Assembly: GCF_002288925.2 (NCBI RefSeq)
Contig: NW_022098036.1
Coordinates: 43,541,633 to 43,605,632, forward strand
Length of the DNA stretch: 64,000 bases
Direction: 5' to 3'
Origin: Delphinapterus leucas
Taxonomy: Eukaryota; Chordata; Mammalia; Artiodactyla; Monodontidae
The notes beneath the pieces were generated by a model. The model made no database searches. It was given only the letters and a program-made list of their open reading frames with translations, and was not told where the DNA came from. Below are positions 23,560 to 35,635 of the stretch, piece after piece (the stretch's first letter is position 1; each line of letters starts with the position of its first letter). The translations under genes and the position numbers were made by a program.

Positions 23560-24180
23560 AGTCAAGGAGGGCATTAAGACTCAGAGATCTTTGGGTATGC
23601 CACCTGGCAGGGTCATAATTAACATAGACCCTGTGCAGATTTTTTAAAGGTGCCCATTTCTCTGGCTAGCCAGAGCCTGTTACCCAACCAAACTCGGGTC
23701 CACTTGCCCACCATGCAACAAAGCCAATCTACTGACACTGGGTTGTGATGAAGGAAAGTACAGTGCTTATTACAGGACCCAGCAAGGAGTATGGGCTGTT
23801 AAGGCTCAAAAGACACAAGCCCCCCCAACGGCTTTCAGAGAATGGTTTTTAAAGGCAACATTTGGAGTGAGGGTTACAGAGTACATAACTTTCTTCTGAT
23901 TGGTTGGTGATGAGGTAACAGGGTGCTGTTTCGGGAAACTTAACCATCAACCTTCTGGTTCCAACCAGTCTGGGGTCTACATGGTTGTGGTCAGCATGTA
24001 GTCACCATCCTCCACGTGGATGTGGTTCTTAGTTTCTACAGAACAACTCAAAGGTCCTGCTCGGTTTCTAGCCCTTGGCCTTGCTCTAACATCTGGCCTA
24101 GTGAGTAGGATCTGGACTGGACTCCAGCTATACTCACCCTTTGGGAATGCACCTGCAGCCTGCATAACTGTAGGCAGGGA
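23560..24180 (-). repeat. Possible LTR-like repeat, family unknown
   Basis: Composition and phrases such as 'CCCACCATGCAACAAAGCCAATCTACTGACAC', 'GGTTTTTAAAGGCAACATTTGG' and 'CTTCTGATTGGTTGGTGATGAGGTAACAGGG' have the feel of a retroviral LTR read in reverse (CCAAT-like box, region of pyrimidine bias). I cannot name a family and see no paired LTR or coding region. Confidence 0.25.
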
Positions 24181-24737
24181 CCTCACCTTCCACCCCTAGC
24201 CCAGATCAAAGGAAGACTAGAATTTGGAGGGGAGCCCTCATGCTGAAGGGACCAGATTATCTCTCCCCACCCTCGAAGGGAAGGAACATTCCCAAAGCCA
24301 AGCCTTATCTACTACTCACCCACAATGCAAGTTCTCTGGTGCCTTGAGTGTTAGCAAAAGCCTCCTCACACCCAGAAATTCCCCAAGAGACACTGGCTAT
24401 TCTCCAAGCTAAGAATCACCTCTTGGTGAGTGGAGTGGGAAGTAGGAAATATTATCAGCATCTGGGAGGGCTTTACATATGCCCACCTGGAGACTATGAT
24501 GTGTGACCGCCCCTCTCATTGGCACATTTAACTCTCCCACTACCCCCACCATGGTTTTCAGATTCCTATCTGATGAGGTAATGGTGAAAGAATATATAAA
24601 TGTGAAGAGGATCAAAGCAGAAAAAAATGTTTGGAAATTACAGATAGCCCTTTAAGTCAAAACTCTGGGACATCTGAATGGTTTGCTCTCTGTCCCAAGA
24701 AGTTTCCGCTATTCAATGCCATTCTTTCTTATTGTGT
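24181..24737. other. No recognised feature
   Basis: Unclassified sequence. Nothing I can support. Confidence 0.45.
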
Positions 24738-24875
24738 GCTCCACTGACTCCTTGCATAAGAATCACTTGGGGCACATATCTAAAATACATCCCAGGCCTA
24801 CTCAGTCAGAATTACTGGGAGCAGAGCTGGAAATCTACATTTTTTAACAAGGTCCCCAGGTGACTTTTATGTATT
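24738..24875 (+). repeat. MER5-type hAT fragment
   Basis: Contains 'TTGCATAAGAATCACTTGGGG', 'CCCAGGCCTACTCAGTCAGAATTACTGGGAG' and 'AACAAGGTCCCCAGGTGACTTTTATG', the internal layout of the MER5/hAT-Charlie group. The terminal inverted repeats are mostly lost. Confidence 0.55.
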
Positions 24876-26129
24876 TTAAGGTTTGTGTATGACTAATCTA
24901 CTAGGACAGGTAGCTTATCTGGTGAATATTTTTATTCATCTCATTTATCTGCTTATGACTTCTTTCACATTTAGAGAGTGGAACCTGAGTCCCCAGTGTC
25001 ATTTACACAGATATCTATTAGCCTAAACCTAGCATAATGTAGTTCTACTTCGTTGTATTCACAGAACAGCAACCTAACTTCCAATGGCCATAAATAATGA
25101 ATCATAAGCTTTGACTAAGCAGTTACCATTGAACTTATATGGCCTCAAACGTCCAGTTCTAACACGGCCCTAAAACCAATCCTATCTCAAGTAGATGCCT
25201 TATTATCTTACGTGTAGTCCCAGCCATTTGTTTCTAACTCTTGAGACAGTGCTGAGAAGGAGCTCTTTGCTGGAAAGAAGAGTGAAGAGACAGATGGAGT
25301 TGAAGGGGAGAAAGATGAATAGGTGAAACTCTCACGTTGAGCCTCGCAATCCACTTCCTGGCCACATTCAGAACCTCTTTCTTCGTGCCCAGAGGGAACT
25401 GTGTAAAGTTAAAGGGTCAGACCAAGAAGACAACTTACAGTAAAGTAGACAGGTTATATTAGGTTCTTTCCCATTTCTGCTGTAGCAAATTACCACAAAC
25501 TTGATTTTTTTCCATATCTACCTTTTAACACTTACTTTTTAAAGAAGATAAATGAGAGGAAATCAATTATGTGTACAAGTGGAAGAAAATGAACCTCTTT
25601 GTCATTATTATCTGAGTTTAATTTCATCCATATACTACATGCCAATGACATCTCTGGTGCATTGACTATTATTTATCCATGAAAAATTTCACGAAAGTTT
25701 TGCATGTATTTTAGCAGCTATTATAAAGAATCTTACAGTGTCATGAACACACTAAGCATTAAAATGTAAATTGAGGGGAAGAGAAAGTTAAAAAAATTGC
25801 TTCAGGGGAAAAATAAGAGGTCGTTCTGAAGTATAGAGTCAAAAGTATTGCTGAAGAATAGATAGTAATGCTACTAGGAACACTGGCTGGAGTATACTGG
25901 TATGTAGGAGAAACTGGATTCTTGTTCTACCAGCAGCAGTTCTGCCAGGAGCAGATTTTAGTGGCTCTCCTAAGTGGAGCAAATTTCAGCATATGTCTGT
26001 ATTTCTGTGTAGACACTGGTCCAGAGTCACCCATGACCTCAACTTACCATTCTCTGCCTCTGGCCCAGAAAGATAATGGTCTACTACTGACTGTTCTTCA
26101 CTTTTACTTTATGAGTTTATTTTAAATTG
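24876..26129. other. No recognised gene; tiny MaLR-like scrap
   Basis: Unclassified sequence. A short segment at about 25470-25505 ('TTCTGCTGTAGCAAATTACCACAAACTTG') resembles the end of a MaLR LTR, but it is too short to be sure. Confidence 0.4.
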
Positions 26130-26767
26130 TGAGAATAATAAATGCTTGATGTATCTTCCCAAAATTCAAAGCATGAAGAAATGTGTGAAGAGTGAAGGTC
26201 ACTGTATCCGCCCCTTCCTCATTCTACCTTCTCTCCTCCAAAATAACCACTAAATGGTATGTGTCCTCCCTGACCTTTTCCCATGTACATTGTATACCTT
26301 TTTTTGTTGTTCTCATTAACTCAATATATCCTGGATACCCTCCCATGTAAGTATATGCAGTTCAACCACATTTTTAAATGGCTTCATTGTACTCCTTAGG
26401 GAGAAATGCACTGTAATTGTTTAACTCTTTTTTTATGAATAGATATTTGCTTGGTTTCAGTTTTCTATTTTTAAGCAGTGTTGGAGTAAATACCATTGTA
26501 CACATATCCTTGCACACTTACATGGTTATTTCTGTAAGAAACATGCCGAAGAGGAGATTTCAGGGTAGATTTTAATTCATGTTGCCCACTTCCATGCCTA
26601 CCAACAACAAATTAGAGTTCCATCTTCTCTATATTCTCAAAGAAACTGGATCTTAAAATACTTATAATTTTCCCCTACATGATGGCACGAAAATAGTATC
26701 TAATGTGGTTCCTTTGATTTGCTTTTACCTGATCAGTTATAAGATTGAGCATTTTCTCATATTTTAT
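26130..26767 (-). repeat. Ancient L1 fragment (3' part of ORF2), decayed
   Basis: The order of phrases follows a reverse-strand L1 ORF2 C-terminus: 'TTAAATGGCTTCATTGTACTCC', 'TAAATACCATTGTACACATATCC', 'TTGCCCACTTCCATGCCTACCAACAA', 'TTTGATTTGCTTTTACCTGATCAGTTATAAGATTGAGCATTTTCTCA'. It is much more diverged than the other L1 copies. The young L1 at 26783 inserted into it. Confidence 0.5.
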
Positions 26768-26782
26768 CATAGTGTTTCCTTT

Positions 26783-27370
26783 TTTTATATATTTATTTCC
26801 AGGCTTTTTTTTATTTTTAACATCTTTATTGGAGTATAATTGCTTTACAATGGTGTGTTAGTTTATGCTTTATAACAAAGTGAATCAGTTATACATATAC
26901 ATATGTTCCCATATCTCTTCCCTCTTGCGTCTCCCTCCCTCCCACCCTCCATATCCCACCCCTCCAGGTGGTCAGAAAGCACCGGGCCGATAACCCTGTG
27001 CCGTGCGGCTGCTTCCCACTAGCTATCTACCTTACGTTTGGTAGTGTATATATGTCCATGCCTCTCTCTCGCTTTGTCACAGCTCACCCTTCCCCCTCCC
27101 CATATCCTCAAGTCCGTTCTCTAGTAGGTCTGTGTCTTTATTCCTGTTTTACCCCTAGGTTCTTCATGACATTTTGTTTTTTCTTAAATTCCATATATAT
27201 GTGTTAGCATACGGTATCTGTCTTTCTCTTTCTGACTTACTTTTCACTCTGTATGACAGACTCTAGGTCTATCCACCTCATTACAAATAGCTCAATTTCG
27301 TTTCTTTTTATGGCTGAGTAATATTCCATTGTATATATGTGCCACATCTTCTTTATCCATTCATCCGATG
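26783..27370 (-). mobile_element. 5'-truncated young L1 3' end
   Basis: About 590 bases of L1 3' UTR and the very end of ORF2 on the minus strand, from a T-rich (poly-A) left end ('TTTTTAACATCTTTATTGGAG') to 'CTTTATCCATTCATCCGATG'. A perfect 15-bp target duplication CATAGTGTTTCCTTT lies at 26768-26782 and 27371-27385. The sequence is very close to the 3' end of the full-length minus L1 (11882 onward), so both belong to the same young lineage. The truncation point at 27370 is typical of incomplete reverse transcription. Confidence 0.93.
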
Positions 27371-27385
27371 CATAGTGTTTCCTTT

Positions 27386-27734
27386 AAAGACTATTAGGGT
27401 CCTGAGGATCCTTTGGAAGATGGCTATGGTCATTGACAGACAGTATATGACAACCTGGAGTGAATCTGGAACATAGCAAGCTAAGATTCTGGGAAAGTGG
27501 GAAAGAACCATCCTTCGGATTCCTAATTAGGCAGCTCCCTATCTATCCGTAGGCTTCCTCTTTTCTCTCTGTGAACTAACAAGAGGCTTACGGGCAGTCA
27601 ATCAGTAGTTCTCACCCTGCAGGTCATCAAGGTCGGGAAATGTCTTTGATTTTTCCAACACTCACCTTCTGGAAGGGCAACTGGTCAGCAATCCCTGAAG
27701 AACCCCCAAAATGGCATAAAAGAAAGAATATGGA
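27386..27734. other. No recognised feature
   Basis: Unclassified sequence following the L1 target duplication. Confidence 0.45.
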
Positions 27735-27880
27735 TTTAGAGTCAGTCAAGCCTATATCCTCTACTTAATAAATTCATCATCTCGATCAAATCACTAAATC
27801 TTTCTGTGAAGAGTGCTCCCAGGAATGCTGCAAGAATCCGAGTACAAGGAGTATTAGACGCTCAATAAGTGTAAGAATTC
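27735..27880 (-). repeat. MIR SINE fragment, reverse orientation
   Basis: 'GGATTTAGAGTCAGTCAAGCC', 'CTCGATCAAATCACTAAATCTTTCTGTG' and 'AGACGCTCAATAAGTGT' follow the reverse MIR layout. Diverged. Confidence 0.5.
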
Positions 27881-28925
27881 CTTACCTTTTTTCATCTCCT
27901 CTGCCTAGGCCCTTTGAAGTCCTGGAGTCTGTCCCTCTACCCACGGGGCATCGGTGCCAGCCGGCACAGACTTGCCCCCTGCTCGAGTCGCGGACTAGGG
28001 CTTGCTGTTTGGTCTCTGTCCAGCCAGCTGATTTTGCCAAAGGTTGGGCTTTGGTCCTTGCTCTTTCTCTACCTTATATTTAGAAAGATTTTCTTGAAGG
28101 ACACTATTCTTCCTCATTGTCTCCTCATCCTTTCCCTATAGTTTAAAAGCCTCATCCCCTTCCTCTGGATTTCAGAACCTGCCTGACACTAACCAAGAAC
28201 TACCACTCCCAAGTCTGGATTTGGACTTGACCTGCAATTAGGCACCTTCACCCCCTCATAGTTCAGTCTCCAATATAAATGGATATAAACCCTACATCCT
28301 TAACCCCCAATCTCACCTCCTGTTCCTGCTCTACCGCAGTTTTTCCTTTGCTAGAATAAGACATTGCAAAGCAGTCTCTAACAGCCTCCCAGGAGCAAAT
28401 GCTCAAGGCTTATCTAGGTTCTAGCAGGTGATGCTGATGAACAGAAGGAAGTAAAGTTGTCCAGAGAGAACGACATGCCTCTCACTCTTCTGTTTCTCTT
28501 TCTTACCTATTGGCTTTCATACAGCCACTCGCAGTACAAGAAGCTTCCCCTTCTCCCCAAATTGGAACAATTGGGGGTAAAGATCAGACAGAGCTAACTG
28601 GATAAAGCACACATATCCCATACTGCATGCCAGGGACAGGGGTGGAAAACAAAAATCGCCACGAACACTCTATAGCTTTGAGACCACTTAGAGACCTAAG
28701 CAAAGCTTTCATCTTTTTACAACTGCATCTGCCGCTTTTCTGAAACATATGTATATCTGATTGCCAGAATAGCAGAGGCACAATGTTAAACATTCTGCTT
28801 TTATTAATGAAACTCCTATCAGGACTTCTTACTCAGTGTTATTACTAAGGCCATTAGTGTCCTTAAGTATGAAACAATTATAAGGAATGAAAATGTTAAT
28901 ATATTTTACACAGTTGCTATCTGTG
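27881..28925. other. No recognised feature
   Basis: Unclassified sequence. The open frames (maximum 75 codons) show no family resemblance and no convincing splice pairs. Confidence 0.45.
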
Positions 28926-29390
28926 CTAGTTAGGATGTAGTTCAGCTGCTTAAACAGAGACTCAATCACAATGGCTGAAAACAAGGTAGAAGGTTATTTC
29001 TCCCATTAAAGTTCCACGTGACAGGTTCAGCAGGGAGAAGCTGTACTCCACAAGATCATCCAGGGACCTAGGCTCCTATCTTACTGTTCTGTCATTCCTT
29101 AGAGTGTTGTTCTTGTCCTCATGGTCAAAATTGGCTTACCAACTACCGCATCATATATCAGCCTATGGAAAGGGAGAAAAAGGACATAGGGGGCAAGTAG
29201 CTTTCCTTTGGGATGATGTTCTGGAAGTGGTGTCCATCACTTCTGCTCGCATGCACTGGCTGGAACTTGCTTGTGTGGCCACACCTTGCCAAGGGAAACT
29301 GGAAATGTCATTTCTAGTTGAGATCTTGGACCTCAGGTGCTTCTGTTACCAAAATTCCATCATACCATATATACAATTTTTAGCCTACCT
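28926..29390. repeat. Probable interspersed repeat, family not identified
   Basis: Phrases such as 'AACAGAGACTCAATCACAATGGCT', 'CATGGTCAAAATTGGCTTACCA', 'TTCTGGAAGTGGTGTCCATCACTTCTGCTC' and 'GGCTGGAACTTGCTTGTGTGGCCACACC' recall a widespread ancient mammalian repeat. I cannot name it reliably. The 98-codon plus-strand open frame inside (29104-29400) is therefore probably not a gene. Confidence 0.4.
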
Positions 29391-29399
29391 TTTCATTTA

Positions 29400-29600
29400 A
29401 TATTTTAACAATCATTGCCTCATGTCATTAATAAATTTTCATGAACATCATCTTTAATGATTATATAGTGGTTCTATATATGAAGTATTTCCCTATTGTC
29501 AAACATGTAGGTTGTTTCCAATTTGGGGATTGGAATCTTTTGACTATGTAAAATACTTGGGCACAGTGTGCAATTACCTCTTTCCAAAGACAAGCCTTGA
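29400..29600 (-). repeat. Possible ancient L1 fragment
   Basis: 'AATGATTATATAGTGGTTCTATATATGAAG', 'CCCTATTGTCAAACATGTAGGTTGTTTCCAATTT' resembles the reverse strand of the L1 ORF2 3' end. Very diverged. Confidence 0.4.
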
Positions 29601-29609
29601 AGCCCCCCG

Positions 29610-29649
29610 CGCACGCACGGGCACGCACACACACACACACACACACACC
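29610..29649. repeat. (CA)n microsatellite
   Basis: A GC/AC-mixed lead ('CGCACGCACGGGCACG') runs into about twelve CA units. It generates apparent histidine/threonine and cysteine/valine repeats in overlapping open frames, which are artefacts. Confidence 0.9.
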
Positions 29650-30246
29650 CTGCATCCCAACACCGTCACTCACTCACGCTTCCAGGCTCTGGTCTCTGCC
29701 TCACTCTGTCACACTGACAATCCCAATTCCATGTACTACCACCACCAATTACGTCTGAACATTCCCCACACTGCATCACACATCTGGCCCAGTTTCTACT
29801 AAGACCTATAGTCTCTAATCAAGACTGAAGAGAAAAGAAAGGAAAGAGGAGGTAAGCCCTGATCTGGCTGCCTAAAAAATATTGTCCTCATGCAGAAAGG
29901 AATGTGGTTGCCTGACTTTCTGGTTAGAAGCCCTGAGCTAGGAACAGGCTATGACTGTAACGGAGAGTTTTTCCTCTCTTCCGCCAGATGATGTGTACTT
30001 TGCCAAGACAGAGGGTGGAATAAATAGAGTCCACGACTGTGCTTCTCAGTCCAACGCCACTGATGTGGCAGTCTGTGGAAATCCTCCCAGAGTCCAGCAT
30101 ACGATTGTCCTGTATACTGATTATCAGAACGGCTGCAATTAAAAACCGAAAAAAGCACTTGTACATTTTCAAAGGGATTTTCATGGAATGTTAGGAGAAG
30201 ACCGATAAGGTATCTCTCGCATGACTTATATTAAACTGGAAGTCTA
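29650..30246. other. No recognised gene; weak 63-codon open frame
   Basis: A plus-strand open frame at 29951-30142 contains a splice-acceptor-like 'TTTTTCCTCTCTTCCGCCAG' (29969-29988 region), but there is no matching family or clear donor. I treat it as chance. Confidence 0.4.
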
Positions 30247-30262
30247 GGTAATGTCTAATTTT

Positions 30263-30469
30263 TTTTTTTTTTTTTTTTTAGTACGCGGGCCTCTCACTGT
30301 TGTGGCCTCTCCCGTTGCGGAGCACAGGCTCCGGACGCGCAGGCTCAGCGGCCATGGCTCACGGGCCCAGCCGCTCCGCGGCACGTGGGATCTTCCCGGA
30401 CCGGGGCACGAACCCGTGTCCCCTGCATCGGCAGGCAGACTCTCAACCACTGCGCCACCAGGGAAGCCC
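30263..30469 (-). mobile_element. CHR-type SINE (short form)
   Basis: Minus-strand copy with a long T run at the left and 'CCACCAGGGAAGCCC' at the right. Perfect target duplication GGTAATGTCTAATTTT at 30247-30262 and 30470-30485. CpG content in the body is high, so it is fairly young. Confidence 0.95.
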
Positions 30470-30485
30470 GGTAATGTCTAATTTT

Positions 30486-32504
30486 AAATTCGCTTTTTTT
30501 AGCATGAAGTAAGAGGTATTATACACCTTTTGGGACATTTTGTTCTATCTTACTTTTGTTGTCTCAGAATTATTATGAGTGTTTTCAAATGAGTATTTTA
30601 ATGTTTTAAAATCAATTCCACTTTAATTAATATACTTTTATGGTCTATAGTTAGAAGATTAACCACTTTTGAGGTCCAATAATTAAGGACTTAACTTGCA
30701 GAATTTCTTTGACAAATTAAAAAGCAGATTGAACATGTAAATGTTTTTGGAACTTAGGCTGAATATTCTCTAGTGAAAATATGAACTATCCTTCTGAAGT
30801 GCCCAGGGAAATCATGTCCCTGGTCCTCCCAACTGCTAAGTATCTCCCAACCTCTGTTACTCTTCCTGCATCTACTCAGCTTCCTTGGTGAATTAAATGG
30901 AAGTCCACTTTAGTAAAGCTACTTCAAAACTATATCCTGACCACCCTCAACCCCGGATCTTTCCATCTTGAAACAAAGGGAAATGACCTCTTTTCTCATT
31001 ATTTTATTTAAAAGGACTACAAACTCATGAAAATACTGCATGTTACTTTAGAGTCACGCCAGCCACATTTTTACTGGTTTGGAGATTCACTGGGAAGAGA
31101 ATGAGCTGTTGGCCAGATAATGAGCTCTTGGCCAAATCCCCTCGTGTGTCCCAATGTGTTACCATGTCCTAAACATGCGTTCAATGAGGCTTCTATTGTG
31201 GCTAACATCCAGCATGCCCAGAACTGAAGCCAACTTAGTCATTTCCTCAATCTCTTCCAGATCTGTCTGGGCTCGATAGCTAGGAGGCAGGGATAGAGCA
31301 GCCTGAGAATAATTAGGTGGGGAAAATATTTACTATGATAGACAAGGTGTTGATGTGGCAAGCTAACCAAAATATCCCTTGTCAGGGATATGATGACAAA
31401 CTGTGTCTCTCTCCAAGTCCTCTTGTCCACCTATTGTTTGAGCGATTATCTCTAATTTCATCTCAGCATTTAGTGTTCTTCACAAATTGATGACCTCAGA
31501 ATTCATGCCAGGATATTCTTGGTTATACTGGGAATCTAAGATATTCTTATTATCATTATGCTTTCAGAGATATTGATTTCTATGATACCGAACATGTTAG
31601 GAACTGGCATGTCTATGAAACCAAAACTTACAAAACCTGTCTTGTTTCGGGTAGCATGAGAATAGTCATGGGATAAATTGCTCTCTAATAAAACTACTCT
31701 TTATTACCACAGGGACTCTCTGCAGTGCACAAATACAGATGCTCTAAAGGAATAAAATCACTAGCGTTCATACACTGCACCCCGTGGCGTATGTAAAGGT
31801 GAAGTAAAATGATGTACAAATATATAAAATTTTTAAACGACTTCACAGGAAGATGGTTAAAAGTTTCCAAGGTTCTCGGTTTATAAAATCAAGTTTTAAA
31901 AAGTTTTAGTACGTCAACAAATGTTTTAGTGCATCGGTAAAACCTAGCCTGGTAACTAATGAATCTGGAGGATTCAATCTAGGCAGAACTATCTTTTTTT
32001 CACAGTATTTTAAAGGACATTAAATCTCTGATGTTCCCAGATTATGCTTTAGAAGAGTTCAAAGAAATGGCTTTGATAGAGATGGCTTTGAATGTGGACT
32101 GATGATCGTTTCTAAGAAGAAACTTGAAAGTAGGTGGAGGCAGTGACAGCAAAGAGCAAACGTAGGTCCAGGAGCCTGTAAGCAAGGTCAGGCTTTAAAC
32201 ATGGCAAGAGTCCTGCCTCATAGGAACCTTAGAACAAGAACAAGTTAGAATGCTAGCTGCAGAAGCAGAGAAATGTCCAAGCTATCCTGCAGGACTTCTA
32301 ATACCCATGTAGTGGTCGATAAGATGGGTTCATCCAGAGGAGATATGAAGGGGAGATTAAATAATTTTTCTATTGAAGAAGTAGTTTTAGAAACTCCTAG
32401 GAGATGAAGTGTGCTGACCTGAATTTAATTCATGAGCCTGACCTAACTCTGAGCCAGCCATAGGCTCACTGGGTTGCAAGAGGCCTTAGAGGTCATGTAG
32501 TCTA
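30486..32504. other. No recognised feature
   Basis: About 2 kb of mostly AT-rich sequence. I find no open frame, repeat family or RNA gene I can support. Confidence 0.5.
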
Positions 32505-32700
32505 AGTACCTACATCAGTGTTCCCTGGAAGGCAGACTGCTAAACAGCTGGATCAAGATCCTCCTTGGGTGATATTTTAAAATATAGATGCCCAGGCCAC
32601 ACCATGGGGCCTTCTAATTCAGTTGGTCTAGAATGACGCCCAAGCACCTCTACTTTCAACAAGCTCCACTGTTGGAAAAACAACTTGGAAAGAGAGGGAT
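32505..32700 (+). repeat. MER5-type hAT fragment, diverged
   Basis: 'GTTCCCTGGAAGGCAGACTGC', 'AGATGCCCAGGCCACACC', 'CCTTCTAATTCAGTTGGTCTAGAATGACGCCCAAGCACC' follows the internal MER5 layout. Ends unclear. Confidence 0.45.
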
Positions 32701-33455
32701 GGATCAGGCTGATAGAGCTCAGGGCCCAGGAACCTGGCCCACCTGCCACTTGGATGCAGGTACTTGGATGAATTTCCAGGCAGGAAGTCACACCAAGGGG
32801 CTATCAGATGGGTTGCCCAAGCAAGAGGCTAGGGCATGGTGATCCCTAGTGATTCAAGTAGAGGGCAGGCAGGCAGAGGCCAGCAGCTCCCTTCAAAAGT
32901 CTGGAAGGAGGCATAGTCAGAGCTAAGGCCAGGTTCAGAGACAGATACTCAGTCTTGAAAGTTATCAGAATCTGAGGAGGTTATCCACACCAGGACACAG
33001 GCATGGAAGGACCAAAGAGGTCCATGGAGGTGGGCGAAGCTGGGACTTGGTCACGAGAATAGGGCAGAAGCCCAGTCTTTAACACTAAGACAGAACCAAG
33101 GGGAATTCATGTTTGCTGAACACTTTTTCTCTGGAAAGTACAGGCTGTCTCCTATCCTCCTCCCTGTGTTACCCTAACACATGCTGATTTAATCCCCTCT
33201 TAATAGGTGAGGTGAATTTGTAAGGTGATCACGAGCTAATTGTTATCTCTGTGGGCCACTACATCATCATCTTTAAAATGAGTGGAAAAATTCTTACGCC
33301 ACAGAGTCTGGAAAGGATAAAACACGACAGTATAGTCTAAAAGGAATTTCATAGTTCCTAAAAGGAAATCCTTAATTTATGTGGTACTATTTTGCAAGAC
33401 AGTGTGTTCAGAAACCTACCAGGACCTTGTATATCCAGTTAACCTCCCTATCTAG
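32701..33455. other. No recognised feature
   Basis: Unclassified sequence between a MER5-type fragment and a SINE. Confidence 0.45.
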
Positions 33456-33457
33456 CT

Positions 33458-33668
33458 TTTTTTTTTTTTTTTTTTTGTGGTACGCGGGCCTCTCACTGCC
33501 GTGGCCTCTCCCGTTGCAGAGCACAGGTTCCGGACACGCAGGCTCAGTGGCCATGGCTCACGGGCCCAGCCGCTCCGCGGCATGTGGGATCTTCCCGGAC
33601 CAGGGTATGAACCCGTGTCCCCTGCATCGGCAGGCGGACTCTCAACCATTGCGCCACCAGGGAAGCCC
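33458..33668 (-). mobile_element. CHR-type SINE (short form)
   Basis: Minus-strand copy: T run, 'GTGGTACGCGGGCCTCTCACTG', body and right end 'GCGCCACCAGGGAAGCCCC'. No clear target duplication seen. The 128-codon open frame over it is SINE sequence, not a gene. Confidence 0.93.
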
Positions 33669-34377
33669 CTTGGTCTCTGTTCTTGACCAAGCAGTCTGTC
33701 ACTCAAGGCTAAACTTAAACCCCAAGAAGTGCAGGGCTGCTCTAGGCTTCACCGGATCAAAGTAACACCAAAAAATTTATTGAAGTACATCACAGTTTGG
33801 AAACCAAATAGAGAATCAATGAGAATGCATCATTATCCCTTGCCTTTGAGGCAAATAGGAAAATGGGGAAGTTCACTGAAAACTTAACTGGAATCTTTTC
33901 CCAGGAAGACAGGAGCTGAGCCTCATTTTTTAAAAGTCAGAAGCATGAAAACAAATAGTAATACATGCTTTAGGAAAATCACTCTGAACTTTGGTTTTAA
34001 CTCTGTTTAACTCTAGAGATGGTGTTTTAGGACAAACAAGTTAAAGTCTGTCCAGTTCTCATCTCTGAATCTTTCCTCTCTTCCTGGCGAGGGCCTCTTC
34101 ACCCACACCTGCGGCCCTGGCTCCTCCAGGAAGAATTTAAAACTCCTAGCCTCACATTCTCTGACTGAGGATTGTCACGATTTATGCTACTTTGGCCCTG
34201 ACCTTATAGTCAGTTTCAAAAACTAAGAGATGATTGTTGGATAAATATATAGGTAAGTTTATATAATTATACACATATGCACAGATTTATGTATCTGTAT
34301 AGATCAGTTTGCCTATCTATCAATATAAATATATCTGTATGTCAGTCACCTGGTAGGTGATGTGTCACAGTTTAACA
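33669..34377. other. No recognised feature
   Basis: Unclassified sequence. An AT-rich section with TATA/TAT repeats occurs at about 34240-34340. Confidence 0.45.
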
Positions 34378-34600
34378 AACATTTATAAAACGCCTACTGT
34401 GCACCAGCCTCTGTATTATGCACTAGAGAAAAAAATATAGTCAATATTATGCACTTAGATGTTACCTCATTTGGTCAGAGTAACCCTGTTACACCATTAT
34501 TATTTTGTACAGAATGAAAAGAGAGACCAGGGACACCCAAAGAAATTAAATAATTTGTTCAAGGTTATAGAGAAAGTAAAGTGGTAGATGCCTCTGTCCC
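34378..34600 (+). repeat. MIR SINE
   Basis: 'AACATTTATAAAACGCCTACTGTGCACCAG', 'GTTACCTCATTTGGTCAGAGTAACCC', 'ATTAAATAATTTGTTCAAGGTTATAGAG' follow the MIR consensus order on the plus strand. Confidence 0.65.
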
Positions 34601-34805
34601 CAAAACACAAACACATCTGGCCTCCATGTGTTGCTTCTGAGTCTTTCCAAGATCTAGTCTTCCACTTTGATCCTGTTTCTAGCAGTTCAACCAACCTATG
34701 GATCCGTTTCCTGATTCCTCTCCCAATAACCCTTAAATTTATTTCTGAACTCCCACACTCTGCTAGGGGGAGCTTCCCTAGGGATTGAAATTCTTCCACT
34801 AAGCT

Positions 34806-34817
34806 CCAGGTGGCGCT
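34806..34817 (+). promoter_or_regulatory. Candidate CTCF-type site
   Basis: CCAGGTGGCGCT agrees with the core of the known CTCF motif (C-A-G-G/A-T/G-G-G-C-G-C-T). It sits outside any recognised repeat. By eye only; a weight-matrix score and ChIP data would be needed to call occupancy. Confidence 0.3.
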
Positions 34818-35216
34818 CTGTCACTAGAGGCCATGCACGCCAGCTGCTGGCTGCTGGGCCGTTCGCATCTGTTGTAAGCCTTGTTTAAGGAGGAGAAAGC
34901 CACAGTGCTGGCTCCATTGTTCCATCAAGACCAATGTTATTCCAGTGGTGACCTCCCTGATGCTCCCGGCTTCACCAGATGACATCATTGCTTGTCTCCT
35001 CGCCCTCTAGATACCACGCTCTGCCTAGCAGCCTGCACGCCCTCTCAGACCTCCTAGGCCTGCCTGTGTGTGTTCTAGGTCTTTACCTCCCCATGTGTGC
35101 CCCATCCCCAGGTGGTTAATCAACTCATGCCTGACTACGCCCCAAGATATAATAGGAAGTACTATAACTGTATTCAATTCTCCTGCAGCTCAGTTTGTCA
35201 GTAAATAACAGCACAT
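34818..35216. other. No recognised feature
   Basis: Unclassified, moderately GC-rich sequence. Confidence 0.45.
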
Positions 35217-35225
35217 AAAATGTCA

Positions 35226-35509
35226 AGGGACTTCCCTGATGGCGCAGTGGTTAGGAATCCACCTGCCAATGTAGGGGACACGGGTTCGAGCCCTGGTCCG
35301 GGAAGATCCCACATGCCGCGGAGCAACTAAGCCCATGTGCCACAACTACTGAAGCCCACGCGCCTAGAGCCCGTGCTCCGCGACAAGAGAAGCCACCGCA
35401 ATGAGAAGCCTGTGCACCACAATGAAGAGTAGCCCCCGCTCGCCGCAGCTAGAGAAAGCCTGCACGCAGCAACAAAGACCCAATGCAACCAAAAATAAAT
35501 TAAAAAAAA
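35226..35509 (+). mobile_element. CHR-type SINE (long form)
   Basis: Plus-strand copy from 'GGGACTTCCCTGATGGCGCAG' with a clear B box (GGTTCGAGCC) to 'CAACCAAAAATAAATTAAAAAA'. Flanked by AAAATGTCA at 35217-35225 and 35510-35518. Confidence 0.95.
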
Positions 35510-35600
35510 AAAATGTCAGGAAAGAAAGGGGGTCCACACTAGAGGAGAGAGGACTGGCAGGCTGGAGGGAATAATCTGAATTAATCTCTCTCTTATACAC

Positions 35601-35602
<2 letters not shown>

Positions 35603-35635
<33 letters not shown>

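Noticed and set aside
29951..30142. 63-codon open frame with an acceptor-like 'CCTCTCTTCCGCCAG'
   Set aside because: No matching donor, no family resemblance, and an overlapping open frame of similar length on the other strand.
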